Source: Forficula auricularia
Lineage: Eukaryota; Arthropoda; Insecta; Dermaptera; Forficulidae
Assembly: GCA_024734495.1 (NCBI GenBank)
Contig: JALMQS010000187.1
Location: forward strand, 20,592,871 to 20,656,870
Direction of reading: 5' to 3'
Length of the DNA: 64,000 nt
The position numbers were made by a program, and so were the translations under genes. How positions within the stretch are numbered: position 1 is the first letter of the stretch; every line of letters starts with the position of its first letter. The notes beneath the pieces are model-generated. The model made no database searches. It was not told where the DNA came from and worked only from the letters and a program-made list of their open reading frames with translations. Below, one piece after another: positions 53,325 through 64,000 of the stretch.

Positions 53325-55505
53325 AATATTTTAAATTACTTAAATCCAGACATACACTCACACAGGCAGAGGTAGAGAAGAAAAATTAAATATAATCTTA
53401 TTCTTCGTTTTTGAATAACATTTTAGCACCAGAAAGAACATTATACGAACTTTGATTTTTCTTGTATGATGGGTATCGGAATCCAGACATACAAACAAAC
53501 AAAAGCAGACAAACAGAAAACCATATGTGAAAATGATTTTTCAGTAAATTTTAAGCATGATTATTACATTTTTTTAAAGTTGAAAATTTTAGATGAATTT
53601 AATCAGGTCGCTCAGCGAGCTTGCCCCCGCCGGAAATCACAAAAATTAAAATTATCAAATCGATTTAAATAATAAAATAATAGAATCCTTTATATCGAAA
53701 GACTCATCATGGCTCCTCATTCAGGGGAAAACTAGTTTATTGATGAAGAGTAGAAAAATATTATTTATTATAACTATTTTAAATTGATTTTATTAATTTT
53801 AATTTTTGTAATTAAAATATTAAATTTGTATTTTTTATTTTTGACATAATAATTCAAATATTGACAAAGACAGCAAAGATTGTTTTTCTTTTTTTTTTCT
53901 TAAATTAAGAAACTAAATTAATTGAAATTAGCATAAAATTGATGTATTTTAAGAATTCGGATTAATTTTTGACCAATATATAAAAATGTTGATTGTTTTC
54001 GGAATATAAAAAAAAGAAGAAAAATAGGTCATTTTCTTTTTCGTCGAAAAATAAATAAATATTAATCATGGCTGAAATCATTTAAATTTTACAATTTAAA
54101 ATTGACCATATATGTCGAAATATTGAGAATAACGCAATAAAATTAAAATAAAAGAAAAAAATAAGCAAATATCAACTTACCAATCACTTAAATAAATAAT
54201 CTATATTCCAGGGTCAACTATTATTGACAATAGAGCTGTTAGAGTTTTTAATCGAAAACATGAGAATAGGATCAAATATGTTTCGGTATAACATGTAAAT
54301 ATTGGCTTGAAAAGTAAAATAAAATGAAAAACAGAAAATTTTCTTCGATTAATTCTAGACGGATCTAACGGAACGGTTGCCAACTGGGTGGCCGAACCAG
54401 ATTGGTGAGAGCTGACAGATAAATGTCTTTGGTGCGGCGGACTGTTCGAAATCAATAGATTTTTAACATAAACTAAGTTTTTCTACCTTTTTTATGAAGT
54501 TCATACCATTTGTATAAAGTTTTATTGATTGAAAATGTTGTTTGATAGGTTATGTATAGGTTATATTGGGTTCGGCTCGATCGTTCGGTTAGGGTATGTT
54601 CGGCTCGGTTGTCAACTATGTTAGGTACCAGTGGCGCAACCACGGGGGACGGGGCTAAAGGGGCTGAAGCCACTGCCCCCAGGACAAAGAAAAAAAAAGT
54701 AAAAATTAACAAATGAAAATGAAAATAATATTTGGGAAATTTTTCAATATTTTGACTAAATTAAGACAAAATAAGGATTCTATTTTCATTAAATGTTGGA
54801 GAAGAGAGACTGTTTCAGATGGATTTTGTATAGAGAAACTATTTGTTAAGAGACTGGAGTTTTTAATAAATCTATTGAAAATAAAATCCATTAATAAAAG
54901 CTTTTCTCCGTAAATTGAAGCTTACAACAAAACAAAAATGACAATATTTTCGTAAAATCCCAAAAATAAAGTTTTGAAAATTTTGAATATAATAATAATC
55001 TATTTATATAAAATTAAGGTTTTGTCTGTACATTGCTCCAAATCACGCCAAATTTTGGTTGCACACGTTTCAATCCAAGTTATGAACGAAAACACCCTCA
55101 ACAAAATTCCTGTCTGTATGTCTGTCTGTATGTTTCCGTCGTTTCCGAAAAGCTGCTCATCACGATTCACGTAAAAACGGCTGAAGGGATTTTATTATGA
55201 AATTTCATATTTACATCAGATGTCTTCTAACTTACGTTTTTAGCTATATAACGTTTTGATATTTTGCCCCCAGAAGCGAGTGTGGGGGGGGGGGGGGGCG
55301 CACGAATGAAAATTATATTAAAGTCTGTATATGACTTTTTAAACTTTTTTTTTAAAAAAAAATTTAATTTTGAATATACTTGAAATAAAATAAATTTTTT
55401 AATATATATATATATACCTAGTACCTGGAGCCACTGAGCGATATAATATTTAGTTATTTTTTCTCATATGTTTTTTCAAAATGTATAATTTTTTAAAGAT
55501 AGACG
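53325..55505. repeat. 2.2-kb direct duplication, copy 1
   Basis: Same order of blocks as 58108-60971, with scattered small indels. Contains a Helitron-type 5' end at 54999. Confidence 0.9.
54999..55460 (+). mobile_element. Helitron-like 5' end and following sequence
   Basis: TCTATTTATATAAAATTAAGG...TTTTGTCTGTACATTGCTCC, equal to the 5' end of 44289-44935. The 3' end is uncertain: a CTAGTACCTGGAGCCACTGA block lies near 55420. Duplicated at 59767. Confidence 0.45.
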
Positions 55506-55785
55506 CCATTACAATCCCATCATTATACTTTGCATAGTAGTTTATGAAAGTACTATCTATTTACAGAATTTTTTTGAAAATTTTAAAACTGGTACTTTTT
55601 TGAAAAAATCAAAATCAAGAATTTGATTTACATTTTGAAAAAAAAAAAATTATTACAACCTATATCATGTTGTATGTCTCTGAGAAGAGCATTAAAAAAA
55701 CTACAAAATGACACCTGTCCCACCTCTCTAACTCAATTAAGACAGCTTTTAGAGCAGTTTCAAAATTGTTTGTTCACGGTTTGAG
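55503..55785. repeat. arm fragment of the long-TIR element (6722-8979)
   Basis: Near-identical to about 8535-8805 (CATCATTATACTTTGCATAG, GACACCTGTCCCACCTCTCT). It starts at the exact end of the 53325-55505 duplication. Confidence 0.8.
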
Positions 55786-56057
55786 TGATTGAATTCTAAC
55801 ATTTTAAAATTCGCCTCCATGTCACAAGTCAATGTTTCGTTTCATATGACTTTTTAAACTTTTAAAAAAATTAAAAAATATTTTAAAAATTTTTAAAAAT
55901 ATTTTAAAAATATTTTGAAAAAATTAAAAAATATTTAAAAAAAAATATATTCTAGGTCTAGGAATCCGATGTAGACAGATTCTTCCCTGATAAAAGTCCT
56001 TTCTATTATAAGTCTAAGAGAGAGAATTGCTTCTCGGGTGCCTCTGTTTCTTCTAAA

Positions 56058-56224
56058 NNNNNNNNNNNNNNNNNNNNNNNNNNNNNNNNNNNNNNNNNNN
56101 NNNNNNNNNNNNNNNNNNNNNNNNNNNNNNNNNNNNNNNNNNNNNNNNNNNNNNNNNNNNNNNNNNNNNNNNNNNNNNNNNNNNNNNNNNNNNNNNNNNN
56201 NNNNNNNNNNNNNNNNNNNNNNNN
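56058..56224. other. assembly gap (N run)
   Basis: 167 Ns. The gap lies beside the 3' end of the minus-strand PLE copy. Its real size is unknown. Confidence 1.
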
Positions 56225-57040
56225 AAAAATTCTAAAGATTTTAATTTATGCTTTATTCTTTTCGACATCTTACCATAATATGGTAATATTAGTTTTGGTA
56301 GATCTTTAATTTGGGAATTTTGTGAATAGATTAAATTTAAATTTGATTTTTGAATTTTACCTTTAATATTTGATCTATTAAATTGCTTTCATAACCATTA
56401 TTTATAGCTATTTCTTTGATTATCTCTAGTTCTGTTAAAAAATGCTCTTTCTTTAATGGGATACTATTTAAACGGTGGATCATTGAATGGAATGCTGCTA
56501 ATTTATGTGACATTGGTCGACAAGCCATGTTGTGAATTACGGTATCTGTAGATGTATCTTTCCTATAAATTTCGAATGTGTGTTATTTTCTTCAATTTTA
56601 ATTTTTTTGCTGTCTAAATAATTTAATGTTTTTTCTTTTTCTTTTTCTACGGTAAATTTGATTTTTTCATGTAATGAATTTATATGTTTTATGAATTTAT
56701 TGAGAATTTTCTTTCAGTCCCTGTCCATAAGACAATCACATCGTCAACATATCTATAATAATATTTGATATACGAGTATAGTACTTTATATTTAGTAATT
56801 GTTTTTCGAAATGTTTTAGGAAAATTTCTGGCAAATAATGGTGACAGAGGGTTTCCGATTGCTAACCATTTTTTTTGTTCATAAAATTTATCGTTGTATT
56901 GGAAAAAATTGTGATTTAGACATAACTCCATTAAATCACTTAGGTCTGCTTTTATGTTCAAATTTGGACATGTATAAATTATCTGGTCAACTAGGTCATT
57001 CCAAAATTTTAAACGAAAAAAACCAAAATGTCGTTAATAG
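56225..57040 (-). pseudogene. Penelope-like element reverse transcriptase relic, minus copy
   Basis: Frames at 56961-56689 (LMELCLNHNFFQYNDKFYEQ, GNPLSPLFA, YYRYVDDVIVLW) and 56528-56337 (CRPMSHKLAAFHSMIHRL, IIKEIAINNGY) are typical of PLE reverse transcriptases: YVDD active site followed by the SHK..AFNSM..RL region. Frameshifts separate them. The GIY-YIG endonuclease is not seen and may fall in the gap. Confidence 0.85.
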
Positions 57041-58010
57041 AAAAGAACCCAAAGTGTCCTAGATTGTATTCCCTTCCCGAAAATTCATAAATCGAAAAAA
57101 AAACTAGACGAAATAACAACAGACCTGTGGTAAGCTACCAGGAGCGTGTAACAAAATTAGCCAAAAGCCTAAATAAAATCTTCAAAGAAAAACTAATTTT
57201 CAACCAGATCACTAATTTTAAATTCATTAGGATTCTTAATAAATAAAATTAAAACATAGATATCCCCAATAACGCAAAATTAATCTTTAGATATCATAAG
57301 CTTATTTACAAACGTCCCCCCTTCAGAAACAAAAGACCTAGCTGACCAGATGTTCTATACATGTCCAAATTTGAACATAAAAGAAAAACAGACCTAAGTG
57401 ATTTAATGAGTTATGTCTAAATCACAATTTTTTCCAATACAACGATAAATTTTACAACAAAAAATGGTTTAAATCGGAAAACCTCTGTCACCATTATTTG
57501 CCGAAATTTTTCCTGTGCAAAAAACATTTCGAAAAACAATTTTTAAATATAAAGTGCGAATTCTCTCAATATATCAAATATTATTATAGATATGTTGACG
57601 ATGTGATTGTTCTATGGACAGGACTGAAAGAATTCTCAATAAATTCATAAAACATATAAATTCATTACATGAAAAATTCAAATTTACTGTAGAAAAAGAA
57701 AAAGAAAACATTAAATTATTTAGACCTTAAAATTAAAATTGAAGAAAATAAACACACATTCGAAATTTATAGGAAAGATACATCTACAGATACCGTAATT
57801 CACAACATGGCTTGTCGACCAATGTCACATAAATTAAAGGTATATTCTAAACTCCCAAGAAGAAACATGAAGAAAAAGACATTATATATTTTTCAAATTT
57901 TCTATGTATAAATCTTAATTTGTAACTAATTTCCCAGCCATTTTGTGATAGACTGATGATGAAGGCTATGCCTTCGAAACTATAGTCTCTAGAAATAATT
58001 AAAAATTATT
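57041..58010 (+). pseudogene. Penelope-like element relic, plus copy, head-to-head with the minus copy
   Basis: Starts with NPKCPRLYSLPEN (the PLE PR.YGLPKIHK block), then a degenerate LCLNHNFFQYNDKFY, YYRYVDDVIVLWTG and MACRPMSHKLK, and stops in unrelated sequence followed by a hammerhead-like motif. Many stops and deletions. Confidence 0.85.
57949..57991 (+). ncRNA. hammerhead-ribozyme-like motif at PLE 3' end (best copy)
   Basis: Stem I TAGA (57949-57952) / TCTA (57988-57991). CTGATGA at 57953-57959. Unpaired T57960. Stem II GAAGGC / GCCTTC with loop TAT. GAAA at 57976-57979. Stem III AC / GU with loop TATA. Predicted cleavage after C57987. All conserved core bases are present. The extra T next to stem II departs from the standard fold. 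Confidence 0.6.
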
Positions 58011-60103
58011 TTATTTAAAAAACAGAAGATTCTCTCATTTTATTTTATTTTTAACCTAAAATAAAAACAATTCTGTTACCATCGACAGTGAAATCTTTTA
58101 TTCAACTAATATTTTAAATTACTTAAATCCAGACATACACTCACACAGGCAGAGGTAGAGAAGAAAAATTAAATATAATCTTATTCTTCGTTTTTGAATA
58201 ACATTTTAGTACCAGAAAGAACATTATACGAACTTTGATTTTTCTTGTATGATGGGTATCGAATCCAGACATACAAACAAACAAAAGCAGACAAACAGAA
58301 AACCATATGTGAAAATGATTTTTCAGTAAATTTTAAGCATGATTATTACATTTTAAAGTTGAAAATTTTAGATGAATTTTAACTGTGTCGCTCAGCGAGC
58401 TGCCCCCACCGGAAATCACAAAAATCAAAATTATCAAATCGATTTAAAATAATAATAGAATCCTTTATATCGAAAGACTCATCATGGCTCCTCATTCAGG
58501 GAAAACTAGTTTATTGATGAAGAGTAGAAAAATATTATTTATTATAACTATTTTAAATTGATTTTATTAATTTTAATTTTTGTAATTAAAATATTAAATT
58601 TGTATTTTTTTATTTTTGACATAATAATTCAAATATTGACAAAGACAGCAAAGATTGCTTTTTCTTTTTTTTTTCTTAAATTAAGAAACTAAATTAATTG
58701 AAATTAGTACAAATTGATGTATTTTAAGAATTCGATTAATTTTTGACTCAATATATAAAATGTTGATTGTTTTCGGAATATAAAAAAAGAAGAAAATAGG
58801 TCATTTTCTTTTTTCGTCGAAAAATAAATAAAATATTAATCATGAGTGAAATCATTTAAATTTTACAATTTAAAATTGACCATATATGTCGAAATATTGA
58901 GAATAACGCAATAAAATTAAAAATAAAGAAAAAAATAAGCAAATATCAACTTACCAATCACTTAAATAAATAATCTATATTCCAGGGTCAACTATTATTG
59001 ACAATAGAGCTGCTAGAGTTTTTAATCGAAAACATGAGAATAGGATCAAATATGTTTCGGTATAACATGTAAATATTGGCTTGAAAAGTAAAATAAAATG
59101 AAAACAGAAAATTCTCTTCGATTAATTCTAGACGGATCTAACGGAACGGTTGCCAACCGGGTGGCCGAACCAGATTGGTGAGAGCTGACAGATAAATGTC
59201 TTTGGTGCGGCGGACTGTTCGAAATCAATAGATTTTTAACATAAACTAAGTTTTTCTACCTTTTATGAAGTTCATACCATTTGTATAAAGTTTTATTGAT
59301 TGAAATGTTGTTTGATAGGTTATGCGGCGGTTATATTGGGTTCGGCTCGATCGTTCGGTTAGGTATGTGTTCGGCTCGGTTGTCAACTATGTTAGGTACC
59401 AGTGGCGCAACCACGGGGACGGGGCCAAAGGGCCAGCTACCGCCCCCAGGACAATGAAAAAAAAGTAAAATTAACAAATGAAAATGAAAATAATATTAGG
59501 AAATTTTTCAATATTTTGACTAAATTTAAGACAAAATATGATTCTATTTCATTAAATGCTGGAGAAGGAGACTGTTTCAGATGGATTTTGTATAGAGAAA
59601 CTATTTGTTAAGAGACTGGAGTTTTTAATAAATCTATTTGAAAAATTAAAAATCCATTAATAAAAGCTTTTCCTCCGTAAATTGAAGCTTACAACAAAAC
59701 AAAAATGACAATATTTTCGTAAAATCCCAAAAATAAAGTTTTTGAGAATTTTTAATATAATAATAATCTATATATATATAATTGGTTTTGTCTGTACATT
59801 GCTCCAATCACGCTAAATTTTGGTTGTAACACACGTTTCAATCAAAGTTAAGTGAACGAAAACACTCCTCAACAAAATTCCTGTCTGTATGTCTGTCTGT
59901 ATGTTTCCGTCGTTTCCGAAAAGTTGCTCATCACGATTCACGTAAAAACGGCTGAAGGGATTTTATTATGAAATTTCATATTTACATCAGATGTCTTCTA
60001 ACTTACGTTTTTAGCTATATAACGTTTTGATATTTTGACCCCAGAAGCGAGTTTGGGGGGGGGGGGGTGCACGAAATGAAAATTATATTAAAGTCTGTAT
60101 ATG

Positions 60104-60800
60104 TTTTACCAACTGAGCCCAGAGCAAGCGTAACTGAGTATGCGACTAGAATTTTGGGGGATGAACTTCGGTGCCTTCCGGAAGTATAGGTATGCTAAGT
60201 TTGTGTACGGGGGGGGTCCCTTCTTTGGGATGGCAGCCGGACTACCTATGTCGAACACTGGCCTGTGGCCCGTCAACACGTGCGCGCGTTTGGTCTGTCC
60301 GCCACACAGAAGCAAAATGATGGCGGACTTATTTGAGGTCACGGCGACCAAGGTTTGGAACGCACTGCCACTCAACTTGAGGAAGATTGGAAGTGCCTAG
60401 AAGTATTCGAAGCAGAACTACACACAGGCACCTAGCCTAATATATATATTTTTTTTTTTGTTTTTATTTTTTTGTTTTATATCCTATTTATTGAAATTTT
60501 TTTTTTTGCTTTATATCCTATATATTGTAATTTTTTTGTTTCTGTTTTCATATCCTATATATTGTACTTTTGTTTTGTTTTTATATCCTATATATTGTAA
60601 TTTTTTTCCTCTCCTTCGATATATTTTGTATTATTTTTGTTTCATATATTTAGTATGTATTTTTCCTTTGATTTTTTTGTTTTTTTTTTCTGTATTATAT
60701 TAATTAATTTTTTTTGTAAATATTTTGGTCTAAAATTGTACAATAAAGAAGCTAATGGCCCTACAGACACAATGTTATAATAAATAAATAAATAAATAAA
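60104..60800 (+). mobile_element. LINE-D 3' end (5'-truncated)
   Basis: Short frame ending FEVTATKVWNALPLNLRKIG, as at the C-terminus of jockey/CR1-like RTs, then a T-rich 3' UTR and an (AATA)n tail. It splits duplication copy 2 at TATG (60100-60103 and 60801-60804). Confidence 0.75.
60450..60625 (+). repeat. tandem TATATCCTATATATTGTA units in the LINE-D 3' UTR
   Basis: At least four units of TATATCCTATATATTGTAAT or close variants separated by T-rich spacers of 20-30 bases. Confidence 0.7.
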
Positions 60801-60971
60801 TATGACTTTAAACTTTTTTTAAAAAAATTTTAATTTTTGAATATATTTCTGAAATAAAATAAATTGTTTAATATATATATACCTAGTACTCTGGAGCCAC
60901 TGAGCGATATAATATTTAGTTATTTTTTCTCATATGTTTTTTCAAAATGTATAATTTTTTAAAGATAGACG

Positions 60972-62763
60972 ATATCTAATAATATTGATATTTCAAATGA
61001 CTTTGGATAGCGTTTATCAACGATCCGTTGCAGTTTATTTACGTTTGGAGTGCTTGGTTCAATAAAAAAATACTCCTCCGTTAAAATAAGTTAATGATGA
61101 TGATGAATAAAATTTCAACTATTAATCAAATTAATCGGAAAAATAAAAGCTTCATTACTGATAGAATATACATTCTTAGTAAGTACCTATACTTATCCTA
61201 AGGGATTAAGTATAGGTATAGATTTTGTGAATAATCAAGTAAAGTAGTATACCTACTAAGAATCAGAAACCGGCCTTTCTCATTTCTAGGTGACAATAAA
61301 AGGATAGACTTAATTCAAATTAAGTTACCCCCCCCCCCCTTGTTCTTAATCCCTTTTCAGCGATATCGAGTACGACATGTTTTTGTTTTCAATCGGTGAC
61401 CGGAAGTACACATTTACTCTATTCAATTTTTTGCTTTTACAATATTCGGAAAAGATTTTAGAATTTAGCTAGATTTAATACAACAAGTTTTGGTTTAAAT
61501 TGGTCTACCGGAAGTAAGGCTTATTTCTAAAGTTTTTGATTTCAAATTAAGCAATTTAAAGGAGAAAAATTGAGCGGACGATTTCAATGATGTAGTGATA
61601 GTAAATTAAATTCTGATGGTATAGTGATGTCAAACAGATTCAGATTCATCTCTGTTGCAGACACCATAATGTTTTTTTTAGTTGATTTATGACTTGCTTA
61701 ACAGCCATGACGTCGGCTCACATCTGCGCATGCTCACACCAAAGATATCTAGCCAAGCTTCTTCTCTAGGGAATTTCTCCCACCGATTGAAGAGTCTAGC
61801 AACACTGTAAATGTCATCATGCTTTGGTTAATTTTCAATTTTGAATTTATTTGGAACAAGTAAAGAATATTAAGTGATCTAATTACTTATTTCAATCTTT
61901 GTTCATTATAAAGAATTCAGAAAATTGTGCCTGAATAAGAGAATCTATTCACTTGAGAAGGTATTTAATTTAGACCCTTTTATCCATAGTTAATTATTTA
62001 ATGATTTAGAGAGTATTTTTCGGGTTAGACCACCCTTGAGGTAAATAAAAAAAAATTTTTTATACATTTTTAATTCGCTGAAGTATCTAAGGTAGCACTA
62101 AGAATGAATTGAATATTATATATATCCATTTCGTGTGTATAATGTCTACCTATCGATACGATTTGATTAGCCTATATAAAAAATAAAAAGTCGTAAATTT
62201 TTTTATTGGCTTATGGATTTTTTTCATAGATGTATTTTTATATTTAATCAATAAGAAAAACCTTTCTTGCGTTCTTATCCCTCTATCTAAAAACATCGTC
62301 TTTTATTATATATGTATTATATTATAATATTATATATCGACTTAAATTTGTGGACAATATCAATATCATTTCTAATTAAACTTTTCGTATCCCAATTGAT
62401 AACTTCATCAGGTCTCCTAGAATCTAAAACTATGTGATTATTTAGTTGATGTTATTATAAAAGCTTTTCATAATTAAATTTAAAAAAATTTAGTTTTTCT
62501 TCTGTGGCTGTAATTAATTTAAGAGAAAAAATTACAGGCAGCTAAATGAAATTAGTCGAAGTTTCGAATTTATCATTTCTTTCTTCATCAGGACTATGCA
62601 TTGTTGAATACATTTGTACATATATAGATAAAAGTATTCGCAGCCATATATTTATAACGATTAATAATAAATAATATATATATATATATACAGATATATA
62701 TTTTTGATTTATATGTGTGTATGTTTATTTGTATCAAGCAGAGGACAACCTTTTTGTTTCTCT
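60972..62763. other. no gene recognised
   Basis: AT-rich sequence with short C- and TA-runs. No ORF with recognisable domains and no splice-supported exon seen. Confidence 0.6.
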
Positions 62764-62912
62764 CGAGGGGTGAACGGCGATCTAAAATCGTGTACACCTA
62801 CTTCCACTTCCGCTTTCATTTCCAAGTAGAAGACAATAGATGACAATAGATTATCTAATGAATTCCAAACTAATTCCAAAGACGGTATACACCTAATTCC
62901 ATTCACCCCTCG
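62764..62912. mobile_element. MITE B, copy 3 (149 bp)
   Basis: CGAGGGGTGAACGGCG...ATTCACCCCTCG with a perfect 8-bp duplication GTTTCTCT (62756-62763, 62913-62920). Inserted in an arm of element F. Confidence 0.9.
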
Positions 62913-64000
62913 GTTTCTCTTTATGAACATTTAATTAGTTAGAAACATCGTAAGAAATTTCACAAATACTTAGAAAGTTATTATTATTTTTAATAAAAAT
63001 GAAGAATCGAAAAGATAAATTCGAAACGTTGTCTAAAGGATAGTGTTTTTGTCTAAAATTAATAAATTTGTATTATTAATTATGTAAAGATTCTAAGAGA
63101 ACTGAAGAAATATTTAATGAGATACGAAACGTTTTCTTAATAAAAATTACACAATTTCTAAATTTCGAATTACTAAGAAGAGCTTTTACTTACTTAAATA
63201 TTTATAATTAAAAAAAAAAAGATAAATATGAATTAATTTAATTGTCGCTTCACTTTGAGGCATCTTAAGCTCTTTAGGTATTTTGTTTAAATTGATATAA
63301 AACTAATTTTATAATTAACAAAAAATTAATTAAACTCGTAAAAGTTTTTATCTTAATCTGTTAGCAACTGGATATCAAATCTTTTTTTTTTTCATTTTAT
63401 TTTAGTAACCTTGGCGAGCAGCGCCCGCTGGTTTTTTGATCTATTGCAATTATTCAAAATTTTCATTTTTTAAAATTCGTTTTTATAAGGTTAAACGTAG
63501 AGAAAAATTCTTTTCAAACTTAATTTTTTCGTGTCCAATCTGTGTGTCGATATATTTTGCGTCTGTCAGTATGTCTGGACAAAAGCTCGTAGAAAGTTTG
63601 TTATCCGAAGAGCTGATTAATTTTTTTATCTTCAGAACTTTTTAATGAATAATGCTGCGAAAAAGTCGACTAGTTAAATGGGGAGCTCTTCACCATTTGA
63701 TTGTAGCTATTAACATTTGGATTAATAGTTTGTTTTATACGCCAAGTTTCCGCTTTCTAGCTCAACCCTTCGCTGACAAAAATCCAAATCTGTGAAATTT
63801 GCATTGAGAGAGAACTAGACAGGCTGGAAATGCAAAAACTGTGTGCGGGGGTGGAATGGAGTGGGGGTGGGTCAGGGTATGGGGTTCGGGGGGTGGTATG
63901 ATGGTCCGGGGGCGGAATGGGGGGTGCGGGCTGGAGTTCAGGGGATAGCGGGGGGGGGGCGAAGGCGGTCCTTGCAGCTAGTTCTTTATAAGCTAGAGTT
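62913..64000. other. no gene recognised; G-rich terminus with CAGCTAG end
   Basis: 63840-63965 is strongly G-rich and is followed by CCTTGCAGCTAG|T near 63985, the same 3' end as the Helitron candidate at 44289. Otherwise AT-rich with no coding signal seen. Confidence 0.45.

Larger units (their letters stand above)
58108..60971. repeat. 2.2-kb direct duplication, copy 2, with a LINE inserted
   Basis: Parallel to 53325-55505; interrupted at about 60104-60800. Confidence 0.9.

Noticed and set aside
54201..54455. 84-codon frame with a repeated start (MISNSPPHQRHL) also at 59046-59228
   Set aside because: The repetition comes from the 2.2-kb duplication. The second copy is shortened, and no domain or splice partner is seen.
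60458..60703. 81-codon hydrophobic frame (Phe/Leu/Tyr-rich)
   Set aside because: It is T-rich tandem repeat in the LINE-D 3' UTR, so the hydrophobicity is compositional.
62709..62930. 73-codon minus-strand frame similar to the frame at 12154-12348
   Set aside because: The similarity is only the shared MITE B sequence read in the same frame, not a protein.

Overview
This is a draft eukaryotic (arthropod-like) genomic window, AT-rich and dense in transposons, with one assembly gap (Ns at 56058-56224). Two host genes can be read with confidence. Both are split into short exons by TE-filled introns, and they converge on a 3.7-kb intergenic stretch. The plus strand carries the 3' part of DIS3L2, a PIN-less Dis3-family 3'-5' exoribonuclease: 15 coding exons from the left edge to the stop at 24516, in phase at every junction. 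The minus strand carries a complete MARCHF6/TEB4/Doa10-type ER membrane E3 ubiquitin ligase: 9 coding exons, ATG at 51048, stop at 28219, 964 codons plus stop. The MARCHF6 protein closely resembles arthropod and vertebrate orthologues. The exact taxon cannot be fixed. A short nuclear copy of mitochondrial cox1 (14742-14856) with G/T-rich third positions hints at a lineage with GT-rich cox1 sense strands.

Layout. 1-24516: DIS3L2, with introns holding foldback elements, hAT and Tc1/mariner MITEs, LINE fragments, tRNA-like SINEs and the NUMT. Its last intron (20380-24333) is a stack of insertions inside insertions. 24517-28218: intergenic, with a PLE-like palindrome and a tRNA-like insert bounded by perfect 24-bp inverted repeats. 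28219-51048: MARCHF6. Its introns hold two LINE families (one nested in the other), an internally deleted mariner, TTAA-flanked inverted-repeat elements, a non-autonomous Helitron candidate, a 120-bp-period repeat field and a jockey/CR1-like LINE that sits inside an inverted-repeat element that sits inside another LINE. 51049-64000: no host gene recognised. It holds a 2.2-kb direct duplication (53325-55505 and 58108-60971) flanking two head-to-head Penelope-like element (PLE) copies, the assembly gap, LINE 3' ends and a third copy of a hAT-like MITE.

The most interesting signal is a recurrent small RNA-like motif. Several palindromic elements, and the sequence just downstream of a PLE reverse transcriptase relic, carry a CTGANGA / stem II / GAAA / short stem III / UC arrangement with a matching stem I. 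This is the architecture of a minimal type I hammerhead ribozyme. The three best copies (23304-23346, 26232-26270, 57949-57991) all have one unpaired nucleotide between CTGANGA and stem II. PLEs are known to carry hammerhead motifs. What looks unusual here is the set of diverged foldback derivatives bearing the motif in both arms in opposite orientations.

The two host genes act in different quality-control routes (cytoplasmic RNA decay; ER-associated protein degradation). I see no sequence evidence that they work together beyond being neighbours.
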